From an uncultured Lachnospiraceae bacterium (lineage in GTDB: Bacteria; Bacillota; Clostridia; Lachnospirales; Lachnospiraceae): a stretch of 35,017 nucleotides of DNA. A program made the position numbers and the translations under genes. The stretch is taken from positions 1 through 35,017 of the forward strand of contig OMZJ01000166.1 in the NCBI GenBank assembly GCA_900315495.1. Direction: 5' to 3'. Numbering within the stretch: the stretch's first letter is position 1; every line of letters begins with the position of its first letter. Positions 23,595-32,801 of the stretch are shown in pieces. The notes under the pieces are model-generated. The model had not been told where the DNA came from. It did no database searches and saw only the letters and a program-made list of their open reading frames with translations.

Positions 23595-25481
23595 ATGAGA
23601 AAGAAAAGCCTGAAGACACTGCTGGTTCTCTGCACGGCCGGCATCATGGCGGCTGCGTCCATGGCACCGGTTTATGCGGATGAGGCGTCCACCGAGCCGG
23701 AGTCTTCCGCGGCACTGCAGGACGGCGAAAAGCTTCTGACCATTCTGGGAACCTCCGATATGCACGGAAATATCTGGGGCTACAGCTACGAGGACAATGC
23801 GGAGACCGACGACAGCGGCATGGCGCGGCTTTACACCTACATCCAGCAGGTCCGCGCGGAAAATCCGGATACCGTCCTGATTGACGCGGGCGATGACATC
23901 CAGGGAACCATCATGACCGATGACATCGCGAACAAGCAGCCGGAGGAGGAACACCCGGTGATCGCCGCGATGAACTACATGGGATACGATTCCATGACTC
24001 TCGGCAACCACGAATTCAACTGGGGCGTTCCCGTGATGAAGGAGATCCTCTCCCAGGCGAAGTTCCCGGTTCTGTGCGCCAACGTCAAAAATCCGGACGG
24101 AAGCTATGTGACCGGCGCCGGGTGGACGATGGTGGACCGGGACGGTGTGAAGGTTGCGGTGATCGGCGTCACCACGCCGGACATCCAGATCTGGGATGCC
24201 GGGAAGGACGGCATTGACGACCTGATCTGCGAATCCGCCAGCGACGCGGTGGGCAAGGCCATTGACGAAATCGGCGACTCCGCAGACGTCATCGTAGTCT
24301 CCGCCCATATGGGACTGCAGGCAGAGTTTGACGAGGACGGCGGTTCCGACAGCGCGCAGAAGATTCTGGACGACAACCCAGAGGTGGATGTGCTTCAGGT
24401 CGCCCATTATCACACGAAGATCAGCGAGATGCACGGAGATGTGCCGGTCGGCGGCGTCGTCAACGGTGGCAAGGAAATCGCGCGCTTTGACCTGGTGCTG
24501 GACAGTGACAACAACATCGTCAGCAGCGGCGTCGATGTGGTGGAGATGGAAGGCATCGAGCCCAGCGAGGAGATCCGCAATATCGACTGCGTGAAGAAAC
24601 TCCACGAGCAGACGATCGCCTACGTGCAGGGCGGAACCGGCGCGGACGGCGAGGAATATCAGCCGCTCGGATCGACAACCGCCAAATTCCAGCCGGAGGA
24701 TGAGATCGCAGGGCTTCCGGAAGGAAAGCTGGAAGATACGGCCGTCATGGACCTGATCAACAAGGTACAGCTCCAGTATTCCGGCGCGGATGTATCGGCG
24801 TCGGCCCTGTTCAAGGACACCAGCGATCTGCCGGAGGGAGACATCAACTACGGCAATATCTTCGATATCTACAAGTTCGACAACGTCCTGTACCGCGTCC
24901 AGGTCTCGGGCGCCGAGCTGAAGGCCTATATGGAGTGGTCCGCCGCCTGCTACAACCAGTGGAAGGAAGGCGACATCAACATCAGCTTCGATCCGGACCA
25001 TCCGGGATACCTGTATGACATGTTCGAAGGCGTCGACTACGAGATCGACCTGTCCCAGCCGGCAGGCTCCCGCATCAAGAACGTGATGTTCAAGGGAGAG
25101 CCGCTGGCGGATGACACCGAGCTGACGCTCGCTGTCAACAACTACCGCTACAGCTCCGGACTGCAGGCAAACAACCTGATCTCCCACAAGAAGGAATGGG
25201 AATCCTCCCAGTCCATCCGTGACATGCTGGTGGAGTACCTCGGCGAGAATTCCCCGATTTCCCCGGAGGTTGACAACAACTGGTCCATCACCGGTGTGGA
25301 TCTCAATGAGGATGACCCGCGCCGCCAGGAGATCATCGACTACATCAACGAAGGCCTTCTGCCCTGCCCGTACAACGAGAGCTACAACCTGAATGACTAT
25401 GACGAGCTCGTCGCCGAGGCGAAAGCCGCGAAGGAGACCGCCGCTGAGGAACCTTCCGAAACGGAAACCGCGGCAGAGTAA
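23595..25481 (+). CDS. Secreted 5'-nucleotidase/metallophosphatase (UshA-like)
   Basis: A 628-residue exported enzyme that should hydrolyse nucleotides or related phosphate esters outside the membrane. The signal peptide ends at VYA before DE (residue 28). The N-terminal metallophosphatase domain has TSDMHGN (53-59), DAGDDIQG (97-104), GNHEFNWG (137-144), SAHMGL (236-241) and VAHYHT (269-274), all metal-site motifs of the family. The C-terminal 5'-nucleotidase domain spans about 350-560. The last 25 residues are Ala/Glu-rich, with no LPXTG or membrane anchor. GGAGAAGGGAGAAG lies just before the ATG. The gene stands alone, with its own promoter and terminator. The exact substrate is not visible. 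Confidence 0.92.
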   Translation: MRKKSLKTLLVLCTAGIMAAASMAPVYADEASTEPESSAALQDGEKLLTILGTSDMHGNIWGYSYEDNAETDDSGMARLYTYIQQVRAENPDTVLIDAGDDIQGTIMTDDIANKQPEEEHPVIAAMNYMGYDSMTLGNHEFNWGVPVMKEILSQAKFPVLCANVKNPDGSYVTGAGWTMVDRDGVKVAVIGVTTPDIQIWDAGKDGIDDLICESASDAVGKAIDEIGDSADVIVVSAHMGLQAEFDEDGGSDSAQKILDDNPEVDVLQVAHYHTKISEMHGDVPVGGVVNGGKEIARFDLVLDSDNNIVSSGVDVVEMEGIEPSEEIRNIDCVKKLHEQTIAYVQGGTGADGEEYQPLGSTTAKFQPEDEIAGLPEGKLEDTAVMDLINKVQLQYSGADVSASALFKDTSDLPEGDINYGNIFDIYKFDNVLYRVQVSGAELKAYMEWSAACYNQWKEGDINISFDPDHPGYLYDMFEGVDYEIDLSQPAGSRIKNVMFKGEPLADDTELTLAVNNYRYSSGLQANNLISHKKEWESSQSIRDMLVEYLGENSPISPEVDNNWSITGVDLNEDDPRRQEIIDYINEGLLPCPYNESYNLNDYDELVAEAKAAKETAAEEPSETETAAE

Positions 25482-25526
25482 TCGGTTTCGGACCGGCTGC
25501 CTGAATCAAACCAATCCGGTATGACT

Positions 25527-25571
25527 GGCCGGCGCGCATCCTGCGGGATGTGTGCCGGCCTTCCTGTATTT
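25527..25571 (+). terminator. Terminator of the 5'-nucleotidase gene
   Basis: GGCCGGCGCGCATCC (25527-25541) pairs with GGATGTGTGCCGGCC (25546-25560) through two G-T pairs and a TGCG loop, followed by TTCCTGTATTT. The next 150 bases (25572-25720) hold nothing I can name. Confidence 0.75.
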
Positions 25572-25723
25572 CAGGCTGATCTGCGGGTTCGCCGTCTCGC
25601 CGTCTTACCCGACTCCGGGACTCTCCACTGGAAGAATGCCGGACTTCTGATCGTTCCGCATCCCTGCAGATATTGTATTTTTCTGCTTCCCTGGCCGCCC
25701 AGGAGCAGGGTGTAAGGTCACTG

Positions 25724-25753
25724 TTGCCTTCCTGAAAAGAAGCGGGGTATAAT
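25724..25753 (+). promoter_or_regulatory. Promoter of the deacetylase-GH43 operon
   Basis: TTGCCT at 25724-25729, an 18-base spacer, then a perfect TATAAT at 25748-25753. It lies about 155 bases before the deacetylase start. Confidence 0.65.
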
Positions 25754-25907
25754 GTTTGTCAGACAGACGCACCGGAGACAGAGGGAGAACAAAAGGACAA
25801 TAGTCGAAATAGAACTTCAACCGAAATAATAAGGGAACATGTACAAGCAAAAAGGAACAGAAAGCAATAAATAGGAAACAAGAAACAGAAAACGAGGAGG
25901 TTACAAC
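25754..25907 (+). other. A-rich unstructured leader of the deacetylase gene
   Basis: From about 25785 to 25895 the leader is strongly A-rich and purine-rich, with few C or T residues and no hairpin I can find, in contrast with the G/C-rich surroundings. It ends in GAGGAGG seven bases before the ATG. Such leaders favour ribosome access or bind an RNA chaperone. Confidence 0.4.
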
Positions 25908-26702
25908 ATGGAACTGCATTTCAACCGCTTCCCGGGAGGGCGTGACAAGGCACTGCTTTTCAGCTTTGATGACGGCCGGATCGAGGACCGGCGGCTGGTA
26001 TCCCTGATGAACCAGTACGGGCTCAAGGGAACTTTTCACCTCAACAGCGGCAATATCGGCAAAGAGAAATATGTCCGGCCCGAGGAAATTCGGACGCTGT
26101 ATGCCGGACACGAGGTTGCGGGACACACCCGCACCCACGTCTTTCTAGGGCAGGTGCCTGCCCGCATGCGGCTCGAGGAGCTGATGGCGGACCGGGAATG
26201 TCTGGAGGCGCTGAGCGGCCAGATTGTGCGTGGACTGTCCTGGCCGTATGGTTCCTTTGATCCGGAGATCAGTGAAACCGCCCGCATCTGCGGGTATGAA
26301 TACAGCCGCACCACCGTAGATACCAATCAGCTGCAGCCGCCGGAAGATCTTCTCGCCTGGAACCCGACAATGCACCACTCGGGCGTGACGGCCGAACTGT
26401 GGCGCCGGTTCCTGGACAATCACCGCGATGACATGCGCATGATGATGATCTGGGGGCACAGCTACGAATTTGACACCGAGGAGAAATGGGCGCATCTCTC
26501 GGAAATGTTCCGGAAGATGGGAGGCCGTCAGGATGTCTGGTATGCCACCTGCATTCAGGCGGCGGAGTATCTGAAGGCCGCCCGGCGCCTGGTGGTGTCG
26601 GCCTCAATGCACAGGGTGTACAATCCCTCCGCAGTGACGGTATGGGTCGAGGCGGACGGGAAGAATGCCGCAATCCCCGGCGGTGCGGAGATTTCCCTGT
26701 AA
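25908..26702 (+). CDS. Polysaccharide deacetylase (NodB homology, CE4)
   Basis: A 264-residue metal-dependent deacetylase of the CE4 group. Motif 1 is FSFDDG (Asp21-Asp22), motif 2 the metal-binding HTRTH (His73, His77), motif 3 the GLSWPYGSFD segment (109-118), and a late MIWGHSYEF carries the active-site His (about 184). It has no signal peptide or membrane segment, so it acts in the cytoplasm or leaves by another route; the substrate may be an intracellular oligosaccharide. GAGGAGG lies about seven bases upstream. The GH43 gene starts 37 bases downstream, so they form an operon, and together suggest breakdown of an acetylated plant glycan. The C-terminal 30 residues are beyond the catalytic fold. 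Confidence 0.88.
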   Translation: MELHFNRFPGGRDKALLFSFDDGRIEDRRLVSLMNQYGLKGTFHLNSGNIGKEKYVRPEEIRTLYAGHEVAGHTRTHVFLGQVPARMRLEELMADRECLEALSGQIVRGLSWPYGSFDPEISETARICGYEYSRTTVDTNQLQPPEDLLAWNPTMHHSGVTAELWRRFLDNHRDDMRMMMIWGHSYEFDTEEKWAHLSEMFRKMGGRQDVWYATCIQAAEYLKAARRLVVSASMHRVYNPSAVTVWVEADGKNAAIPGGAEISL

Positions 26703-26739
26703 CAGGCAGTTTTTCTATCTCATTTTCATGGAGGAATCA

Positions 26740-28404
26740 ATGGAAACCTACTGTAATCCGCTGGATCTCGGCTACCGCTATCAGCATTTTCACGAGAACG
26801 GGAAACCGCGCTGTGACTGCCGGGAAGGCGCGGATCCCACGCTGATTCTCTTTCACGGAACCTATTACCTGTTCGTCTCCATGTCCGCCGGGTTCTGGTA
26901 CAGCGAAGATCTCCTGAACTGGAAATTCCATCCGGCGGAGGATCTTCAGATCTATGATTACGCGCCGGACGTCCGGCAGATCGGGGACTGGATGGTCTTT
27001 TCCGCCTCACGTCGGGGAGTCCCCAGCCCGATCCTGCGCACAAAAGATCCCCTGCACCAGCCGTTTGAACAGATCTCGGCACCGTTCCCTTTCTGGGATC
27101 CGGACATGTTTCAGGACGATGACAGGCGCGTCTATTTCTACTGGGGCTGTTCCAACACGGATCCGATTTACGGGGTGGAGATGGATCCGGAGACGCTGAC
27201 CCCGATCGGGGAGAAGAAGGCACTGATCTTCGACCATGAGGAAGAGCTGGGATATGAGCGCCCGGGCGATAACGGCATCGTCCGTCCTTATATCGAAGGG
27301 GCGTTCATGACGAAGCGGAACGGCAGGTATTATCTGCAGTATGCCTGCCCGGGTACGCAGTACAACATTTACAGCGACGGCGTGTACACGTCGGATTCCC
27401 CGCTGGGGCCGTTCATGCGGCAGAAGAGCAACCCGTTCTCGTCCGTCCCGGGCGGATTCATCACCGGGGCCGGGCACGGCAGCACGATCGCGGACAAATA
27501 CGGAAACTACTGGCATGCTGCCACGATGCGCATCTCGGTCAACCACCTGTTTGAGAGGCGGGTGGGGCTGTTCCCGGCCGGATTCGACGAGGAGGGCACG
27601 CTGTACTGCAATCAGAATTTCGCTGATTATCCGCACAGAATTCTGCAGGCAAAATTTGACACAGCGGCGGTGCAACCGGTGTGGATGCTTCTGAATTACC
27701 GGAAGCCGGTCACGGCTTCCTCCTCTGTTGCGGGCAGCCGCCCGGAACAGGCCGTGGATGAAGATATCCGCACCTGGTGGAGCGCCGCGGGTGCGGAGCC
27801 GGGAGAGTGGATCTGCTCCGATCTCAGCAGAGTCAGCGACGTCCGGGCAATCCAGGTCAATCTGGCGGATTCCGGCGTGCAGGTGGAATTCCCGGAGGAA
27901 GAATATGTCGAGGGAAGACACATCGAGGTCCGCCCGCAGATTTCTCATTATACGCTGGAGACATCGGAAAACGGGACGGACTGGGTGCAGCGGGAGCAGG
28001 TCAGCCGGGAATGCAGCAACGGCTATTTTGAATATCCGGAGGGCATCCCGGCGCGCTACGTGCGCCTGACCGGCGGCAAACTGCCGTACGGACAGCCGCT
28101 TCGGGTCAGCGGGCTCCGCGTATTCGGAAACGGAAGCGGGAAAAAAACGGATGCGGCGCATGTCACTTCGGCAAAACGGAAAGGGCCAATGGATGCGGCG
28201 GTTGCCTGGACACAGGTTCCCGGCGCTGACGGCTACAACGTTCTCTACGGCAATGCGCCGGACCGGCTGTACCACAGCTGGCTGGTGTATGACGAAACCG
28301 CGGTGGATCTCTGCACGCTGATGGCGGGAGAGCACTACTATGTCCGTGTGGATGCGTTCAACGAAAACGGAATCACCGAGGGCACGCCGGCGGAAATCGG
28401 GTGA
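26740..28404 (+). CDS. GH43-type glycosidase with CBM and fibronectin III domains
   Basis: A 554-residue enzyme. Residues about 20-320 form a five-bladed propeller of the GH43 type: ADPTLILFHGTYYLF gives the catalytic base (Asp32), WDPDMF the pKa-modulating Asp (about 120-122), and YIEGAF the acid (Glu186). It is followed by an F5/8-type (CBM32-like) carbohydrate-binding domain at about 330-460 (ASSSVAGSRPEQAVDEDIRTWW, later ARYVRLTGG), and a C-terminal fibronectin III-like domain (about 480-554). Likely substrates are arabinose- or xylose-containing chains. There is no signal peptide, odd for a protein with a carbohydrate-binding domain. The ATG at 26740 has GGAGG five bases upstream. It is second in the operon with the deacetylase. 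Confidence 0.85.
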   Translation: METYCNPLDLGYRYQHFHENGKPRCDCREGADPTLILFHGTYYLFVSMSAGFWYSEDLLNWKFHPAEDLQIYDYAPDVRQIGDWMVFSASRRGVPSPILRTKDPLHQPFEQISAPFPFWDPDMFQDDDRRVYFYWGCSNTDPIYGVEMDPETLTPIGEKKALIFDHEEELGYERPGDNGIVRPYIEGAFMTKRNGRYYLQYACPGTQYNIYSDGVYTSDSPLGPFMRQKSNPFSSVPGGFITGAGHGSTIADKYGNYWHAATMRISVNHLFERRVGLFPAGFDEEGTLYCNQNFADYPHRILQAKFDTAAVQPVWMLLNYRKPVTASSSVAGSRPEQAVDEDIRTWWSAAGAEPGEWICSDLSRVSDVRAIQVNLADSGVQVEFPEEEYVEGRHIEVRPQISHYTLETSENGTDWVQREQVSRECSNGYFEYPEGIPARYVRLTGGKLPYGQPLRVSGLRVFGNGSGKKTDAAHVTSAKRKGPMDAAVAWTQVPGADGYNVLYGNAPDRLYHSWLVYDETAVDLCTLMAGEHYYVRVDAFNENGITEGTPAEIG

Positions 28405-28473
28405 CGGACGGAGAAGTTCCGCTTCCCAGGTCTGCTTTATTTTTCTGCAGGATGGAGCAGATTTCTGTGTAAA

Positions 28474-28498
28474 CCGGAACGCCGGTCAGGCGTTCCGG
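28474..28498 (+). terminator. Hairpin after the GH43 gene
   Basis: Perfect ten-base arms CCGGAACGCC and GGCGTTCCGG around GGTCA. No T run follows on the plus strand; TTTACA follows on the minus strand. It is a weak or exonuclease-blocking terminator. Confidence 0.5.
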
Positions 28499-28518
28499 GA
28501 AAAATCCGAACAGCCCCC

Positions 28519-28547
28519 TTGTCTTTCCCTGCCGGGTCCGGTATATT
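28519..28547 (+). promoter_or_regulatory. Promoter of the MATE gene
   Basis: TTGTCT at 28519-28524, a 17-base spacer, and TATATT at 28542-28547. The MATE start is about 55 bases downstream. Confidence 0.6.
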
Positions 28548-28605
28548 AGGTGCGATTGTGCCGCCGCATCATACAGTCCGTGCGGCACGGAAGGAGAGAC
28601 CGGCC

Positions 28606-30012
28606 ATGCAGGGCGGGAAGATCAAACAAAGCGGTCTGTTCGCAAACAAAAACTTTAATCACCGGCTGATTACGCTGACGCTGCCGATGGCGCTGCAGAG
28701 CCTGATGCTTGCCGCCGTTGCCGCGGCGGACGCCATCATGCTCGGACGGCTGGATCAGAACTCCATGTCAGCAGTATCGCTGGCGACGCAGATCCAGTTT
28801 GTCATGAACATGTTTCTCGGATCCGTCACAGCGACCGGCTCCATCCTCGGCGCCCAGTACTGGGGCATCCAGGACCGGAGATCGCTGGACGATATCTTCA
28901 ACATGATGATCCGCCTCAGCCTGCTGGTCGATCTGATCTTCGGCCTGGCCTGCGTCTTTGCGCCCGGCGTCCTGATGACGATCTTCACCAATGACCCGGA
29001 ACTCAAGTGCCTCGGCATGGGGTATCTTCGGATCGCCGGCTGGTCCTACCTCCTCACCGGCATCTCACAGGCGTACCTGACCATGATGAAGGTTTCGGAT
29101 CACGCCAACAGCACGGCACTGATCTCCTCCGTCGCGGTGGTCCTGAACATCGTCCTGAACTCGGTGTTCATCTTCGGCCTGATCGGAGCGCCGCAAATGG
29201 GCGCCCGCGGCGCAGCCCTGGCCACCCTGATCTCCCGGATTGTGGAGATCACCCTCTGTGTGCTCTTTTCTTTCCGGAAAGGTTATCTCCGGCCGGATCT
29301 GCGGCGGCTTTTCTACCGGAACCGCCTGCTCGCGAAGGATTTCTGCCGGATTTCCTTCCCCGTTCTGGGCGCGTCGCTCCTGTGGGGCGTCGGATTTACT
29401 TCCTATACGGCCATCATGGGCCATCTCGGACAGGATGCCGCCGCGGCAAATTCCGTGGCTTCCGTGGTGCGGGACCTCACCTGCTGCATGTGCAACGGCA
29501 TCGCCAACGCGGCCTCCATCATTCTCGGCGTGGAGCTCGGGAAGGGCAACCTGGACCTGGCAAAGGAATACGGGAAAAAGCTGATGATCATCGGCTTCCT
29601 GATCGGCGTAATCACCTGCGGCATTGTCATCGCCGTCATTCAGCCGGTGCGCCTGTTCTACCGGCTTACCCCGGAAGCGGACCGGCTTCTGATCGGCATG
29701 CTTCTGATCACCTCCGTGTACATGATCGGCCGCTGCGCCAATACGGTCATTATCAACGGCATTTTTGACGGCGGCGGAGATACCGCCTTCGACGTCTGGT
29801 CGCTGGCCCTGATGATGTGGGGCATCGCCATCCCGACCGCACTGCTGGGCGCCTTTGTCTTTCACTGGCCGGTACTTCTGGTGTACGCCTGCACCTGCCT
29901 GGATGAAGTCGGAAAACTGCCGCTTGTCATCCACCATTTCTACCAGTATAAGTTCCTGAAGAATCTCACCAGAAAGAACGGGAACGAGGCAGAGGTCAAG
30001 AGCCGCAGCTGA
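28606..30012 (+). CDS. MATE family efflux transporter
   Basis: A 468-residue membrane transporter with about twelve hydrophobic segments in two homologous halves. The first half begins LITLTLPMALQSLMLAAVAA and DAIMLGRLDQNSMSAVSLA, the typical MATE entry; the second starts at about residue 230 with ISFPVLGASLLWGVGFTSYT. MATE pumps exchange cations for drugs or metabolites using Na+ or H+ gradients; the substrate is unknown here. The ATG at 28606 follows AAGGAGAG at nine bases; the open frame begins at 28519 but overlaps the promoter. The gene is single, with its own promoter and terminator. Confidence 0.9.
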   Translation: MQGGKIKQSGLFANKNFNHRLITLTLPMALQSLMLAAVAAADAIMLGRLDQNSMSAVSLATQIQFVMNMFLGSVTATGSILGAQYWGIQDRRSLDDIFNMMIRLSLLVDLIFGLACVFAPGVLMTIFTNDPELKCLGMGYLRIAGWSYLLTGISQAYLTMMKVSDHANSTALISSVAVVLNIVLNSVFIFGLIGAPQMGARGAALATLISRIVEITLCVLFSFRKGYLRPDLRRLFYRNRLLAKDFCRISFPVLGASLLWGVGFTSYTAIMGHLGQDAAAANSVASVVRDLTCCMCNGIANAASIILGVELGKGNLDLAKEYGKKLMIIGFLIGVITCGIVIAVIQPVRLFYRLTPEADRLLIGMLLITSVYMIGRCANTVIINGIFDGGGDTAFDVWSLALMMWGIAIPTALLGAFVFHWPVLLVYACTCLDEVGKLPLVIHHFYQYKFLKNLTRKNGNEAEVKSRS

Positions 30013-30058
30013 TTATACCGAAAGTCATTGGAATACCCGACCGGGAAAAGGTCGGTCT

Positions 30059-30096
30059 GCCGCAGCACTGCATTCCGCAGTGGCTGCGGCTTTTTA
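30059..30096 (+). terminator. Terminator of the MATE gene
   Basis: GCCGCAGCACTGC pairs with GCAGTGGCTGCGGC (one bulged G) around ATTCC, then TTTTTATG. A smaller GACCG/CGGTC-type hairpin lies just upstream at about 30039-30056. Confidence 0.8.
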
Positions 30097-30165
30097 TGCG
30101 CGCGGAAAACCGGTACCGGTGCTTTCACGGATTCGGATAGGCTGAAGAGACGGCAGAAATAAAAA

Positions 30166-30193
30166 TTGACATCGGACTGGTATGTGTTATGTT
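30166..30193 (+). promoter_or_regulatory. Promoter of the C-S lyase/permease operon
   Basis: TTGACA at 30166-30171 is a perfect -35 box, with a 16-base spacer to TATGTT at 30188-30193. The leader to the ATG at 30277 is about 80 bases. Confidence 0.65.
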
Positions 30194-30276
30194 ATATCCA
30201 TATCCCGGATTTTTGAGAATGCATGGTCTCCGGGGCGGAACCTCATCCGGCAGACAAAAATTGTACAGGGGGAAAC

Positions 30277-31449
30277 ATGGAAAGTTCTTTTGAAAACGGT
30301 GTGGACCGCCGCGGTACCGCATGTATCAAGTGGGATTTTCAGCAGCTGGACTACGAGGGGAAGACAGGCCTTCTTCCGTTTTCCATCGCGGATGCGGATT
30401 ACCCGACCTGCCAGCCGGTCCTGGATGCGCTGAAAGCCCGCATTGACAAAGGCGTGATCGGATATACCGATCTGAACGAGGAATACTATGCGCCGGTGAA
30501 AAACTGGATCCGGCGGCGCCATGACTGGGAGATCCAGCGTTCGTGGATTGTCCCGGTCGGCGGCATTGTCCCTGCCATGTGCAATGCCATCGAGACCCTG
30601 ACCGCGCCGGGGGATGCTGTTATCGTGCAGCCGCCGGTCTATGATCCGTTTTATTCCATCGTCCGCGCATCCGGCCGAAAAATGGTCTGCAACGATCTGA
30701 TTCACGACGAATCCGGATATCACATGGATTACCCCGGCCTTGAGAAAATCTGCCGAGAAGGCGCGAAGGCCCTGCTTCTCTGCAGCCCGCACAACCCGGT
30801 CTGCCGGGTCTGGACCAGAGAGGAGCTGCAGAAGCTGGCGGACATCGCTGCAGAATACCACCTCCTGGTGATCAGCGACGAGATCCACTGGGATTTAATG
30901 CTGTACGGGAACCGGCATGTCACAATGGGCCTGTTCCCGGAGATTGCGGATCACCTGATTGTCTGCACCAGCTGCAGCAAGACATTCAATATCGCGGGGC
31001 TGGAGACCTCCAACCTGATCATCCCGAACGACGAACTCCGGAAAAAACTGCAGAATTATCTGTTTGCCCGCTATGAATTTGTCCCCAACACGCTCGGACT
31101 GGAGGCGGTCAAGAGCGCCTATACCCACGGTGAGGCCTGGGTGGACGAGGAACTTCGCTTCCTCACGGAGAATGCCGACCTGGTACGGTCCTATCTGGCG
31201 GAGCATCTTCCGCAGGTAAAGCTGGCGGATCCTCAGGGCACCTACCTTCTCTGGATGGATATGACCGCCTACGGAAAGACCAGCCGGGAGCTGATCCGGG
31301 CGATTGCGGAAGAAGGCGCGGGCTTGAACAGCGGAAAAGAATATGGCGATCACTACGACGGCTTTGTCCGCATGAATATCGCCTGCCCGAAAAAGCAGCT
31401 TCGGGCAGGACTGGAGTGCATCCGGCGCGCACTGGACAGGCTGTCCTGA
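30277..31449 (+). CDS. PatB/MalY-type PLP-dependent C-S lyase (aminotransferase class I/II fold)
   Basis: A 390-residue pyridoxal-phosphate enzyme. Visible parts are GGIVPAMCNAIETL (95-108), PPVYDPFY with the cofactor-stacking Tyr122, CSPHNPVCRVW with Asn173, ISDEIHWDL with the pyridine-binding Asp201, and CTSCSKTFNIAGLETSN with the Schiff-base Lys235. The order and the SDEIHxDL motif place it with MalY/PatB cystathionine beta-lyases, which cleave cystathionine or cysteine conjugates to pyruvate, ammonia and a thiol. AGGGGGA lies six bases before the ATG at 30277. The amino-acid permease starts 15 bases downstream, which fits import of the substrate amino acid. A true aminotransferase activity cannot be excluded. 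Confidence 0.87.
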   Translation: MESSFENGVDRRGTACIKWDFQQLDYEGKTGLLPFSIADADYPTCQPVLDALKARIDKGVIGYTDLNEEYYAPVKNWIRRRHDWEIQRSWIVPVGGIVPAMCNAIETLTAPGDAVIVQPPVYDPFYSIVRASGRKMVCNDLIHDESGYHMDYPGLEKICREGAKALLLCSPHNPVCRVWTREELQKLADIAAEYHLLVISDEIHWDLMLYGNRHVTMGLFPEIADHLIVCTSCSKTFNIAGLETSNLIIPNDELRKKLQNYLFARYEFVPNTLGLEAVKSAYTHGEAWVDEELRFLTENADLVRSYLAEHLPQVKLADPQGTYLLWMDMTAYGKTSRELIRAIAEEGAGLNSGKEYGDHYDGFVRMNIACPKKQLRAGLECIRRALDRLS

Positions 31450-31464
31450 GGAGGAAAAAGACAG

Positions 31465-32787
31465 ATGGAAGAAAAGAACGAACTGAAGCGGGTGCTTGGA
31501 TTCGGGGACCTGATGAGCATCGGCATCGGGCAGATCATCGGCTCGGGCATCATGGCCCTGACCGGCATCTGCATTGCGCTGACCGGTGCGGGGACGCCGC
31601 TGGCGTTCATCACGGCGGCGGCACTTGTTATCTGCCCGGATCTGGTCCTGGCCATTCTGGGAAGCGCTGTTCCTGCGACGGGAGGCATGTACACCTATGT
31701 CCGGGATTACATCGGTCGGAAGACCGGATTCTACTATCTGGCCCTTCTGGTGGCCGGGCAGCTCGTCCTGGCGATGTTCGGAATCACCTTTGCGGAATAT
31801 GCAGTGGGTATTTTTCCGGGGCTGAATAAGACAGCGGTTGCGTTTGGGATCCTGACCCTGTGCTTTGTGCTGAACATTCTCGGCGTGGATATTGCCGCCA
31901 AACTCCAGAATTTTCTTGTCATCGTCCTGATCGGCGCGATGATCGTCTTCATCGCCTTCGGACTTCCCAAAGTCGACTGGTCTGTCTTCTCCGGCGGTAT
32001 CAAAACCATCATGCCGAACGGGTTCATCAGCTTCATGACCGGAGCGAGTCTTCTGACCTTTGCCACCGGTGGCGCGGAATTTTTGAGCGAACTGGGCGGA
32101 GAGATGAAAAATCCAGGCCGGGACCTTCCCCGCGCGATGATCCTGAGCACGGTGATCGTGGCGGTGATCTACGCGTTTGTCGGCATTGTAGCGGTCGGCG
32201 TACTCCCGCTGGACGAGGTGGCGGGCGAGAGCCTGGTCAGGGTCGCTTCCGCTATCTTCCCGCGCCCGGTCTATTACTTCTTTATCATCGGCGGCGGAAT
32301 GTTTGCCGTCGCGTCGACGCTGAACGCGACATTCACCTGGTGCACCAAGGGCCTTCTGATCGCCGCGGAGGAGGGATGGCTTCCGAAACCCTGTGCCCAT
32401 ATCTCCCGGCGCGGCACGCCGACGGTCCTTCTGGTGATCTTCTACATCATCGGCGCCATCCCCATTCTCACCGGGATGGATATTGAGACCGTCTCCCGCC
32501 TCGGAAACGGTGTCTCCCTGATCTACGTCCTATTCCCGATCTTCACCGGGTTCCTGATTTACCGAAAGAACCCCGAAGCGATGGCAAAATCCTCTTTCAA
32601 GATGGGAAAGACGGCGCTGTATATTCTCACTGCGATCTCGCTGGCAAGCTATATCCTTGCCGCCATCCTGAATTTCGGAGACATCGAGGGCGCATGGAAG
32701 CTGATGGTGATCTACAGCACAGTGGTGATCGCCTACGCCTGGATTAGGGAAAAACATGTGCTCCAGGTGACCGGTGCAGGGAAGTGA
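31465..32787 (+). CDS. APC-family amino acid permease
   Basis: A 440-residue membrane protein with about twelve hydrophobic segments. The first membrane helix carries GIGQIIGSGIMALTG (about residues 18-32), the APC-family unwound-helix motif GxGxxIGxGI that binds the amino-acid backbone; FATGGAEFLSELGGEMKNPG (about 197-216) is the conserved loop after helix six. It should import an amino acid by proton or sodium symport. GAGGAGGAAAAAG lies just before the ATG, and the gene is 15 bases behind the C-S lyase, so its substrate may be a sulfur amino acid or conjugate. Specificity is not visible. Confidence 0.9.
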   Translation: MEEKNELKRVLGFGDLMSIGIGQIIGSGIMALTGICIALTGAGTPLAFITAAALVICPDLVLAILGSAVPATGGMYTYVRDYIGRKTGFYYLALLVAGQLVLAMFGITFAEYAVGIFPGLNKTAVAFGILTLCFVLNILGVDIAAKLQNFLVIVLIGAMIVFIAFGLPKVDWSVFSGGIKTIMPNGFISFMTGASLLTFATGGAEFLSELGGEMKNPGRDLPRAMILSTVIVAVIYAFVGIVAVGVLPLDEVAGESLVRVASAIFPRPVYYFFIIGGGMFAVASTLNATFTWCTKGLLIAAEEGWLPKPCAHISRRGTPTVLLVIFYIIGAIPILTGMDIETVSRLGNGVSLIYVLFPIFTGFLIYRKNPEAMAKSSFKMGKTALYILTAISLASYILAAILNFGDIEGAWKLMVIYSTVVIAYAWIREKHVLQVTGAGK

Positions 32788-32801
32788 TCCTTCTGGGATA
32801 A

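Noticed and set aside
23592..25187. 531-codon frame opposite the 5'-nucleotidase
   Set aside because: Antisense shadow; the plus strand shows signal peptide and all metal motifs.
30895..32400. 501-codon frame opposite the C-S lyase and permease
   Set aside because: Spans two real genes on the other strand and has no recognisable domain.
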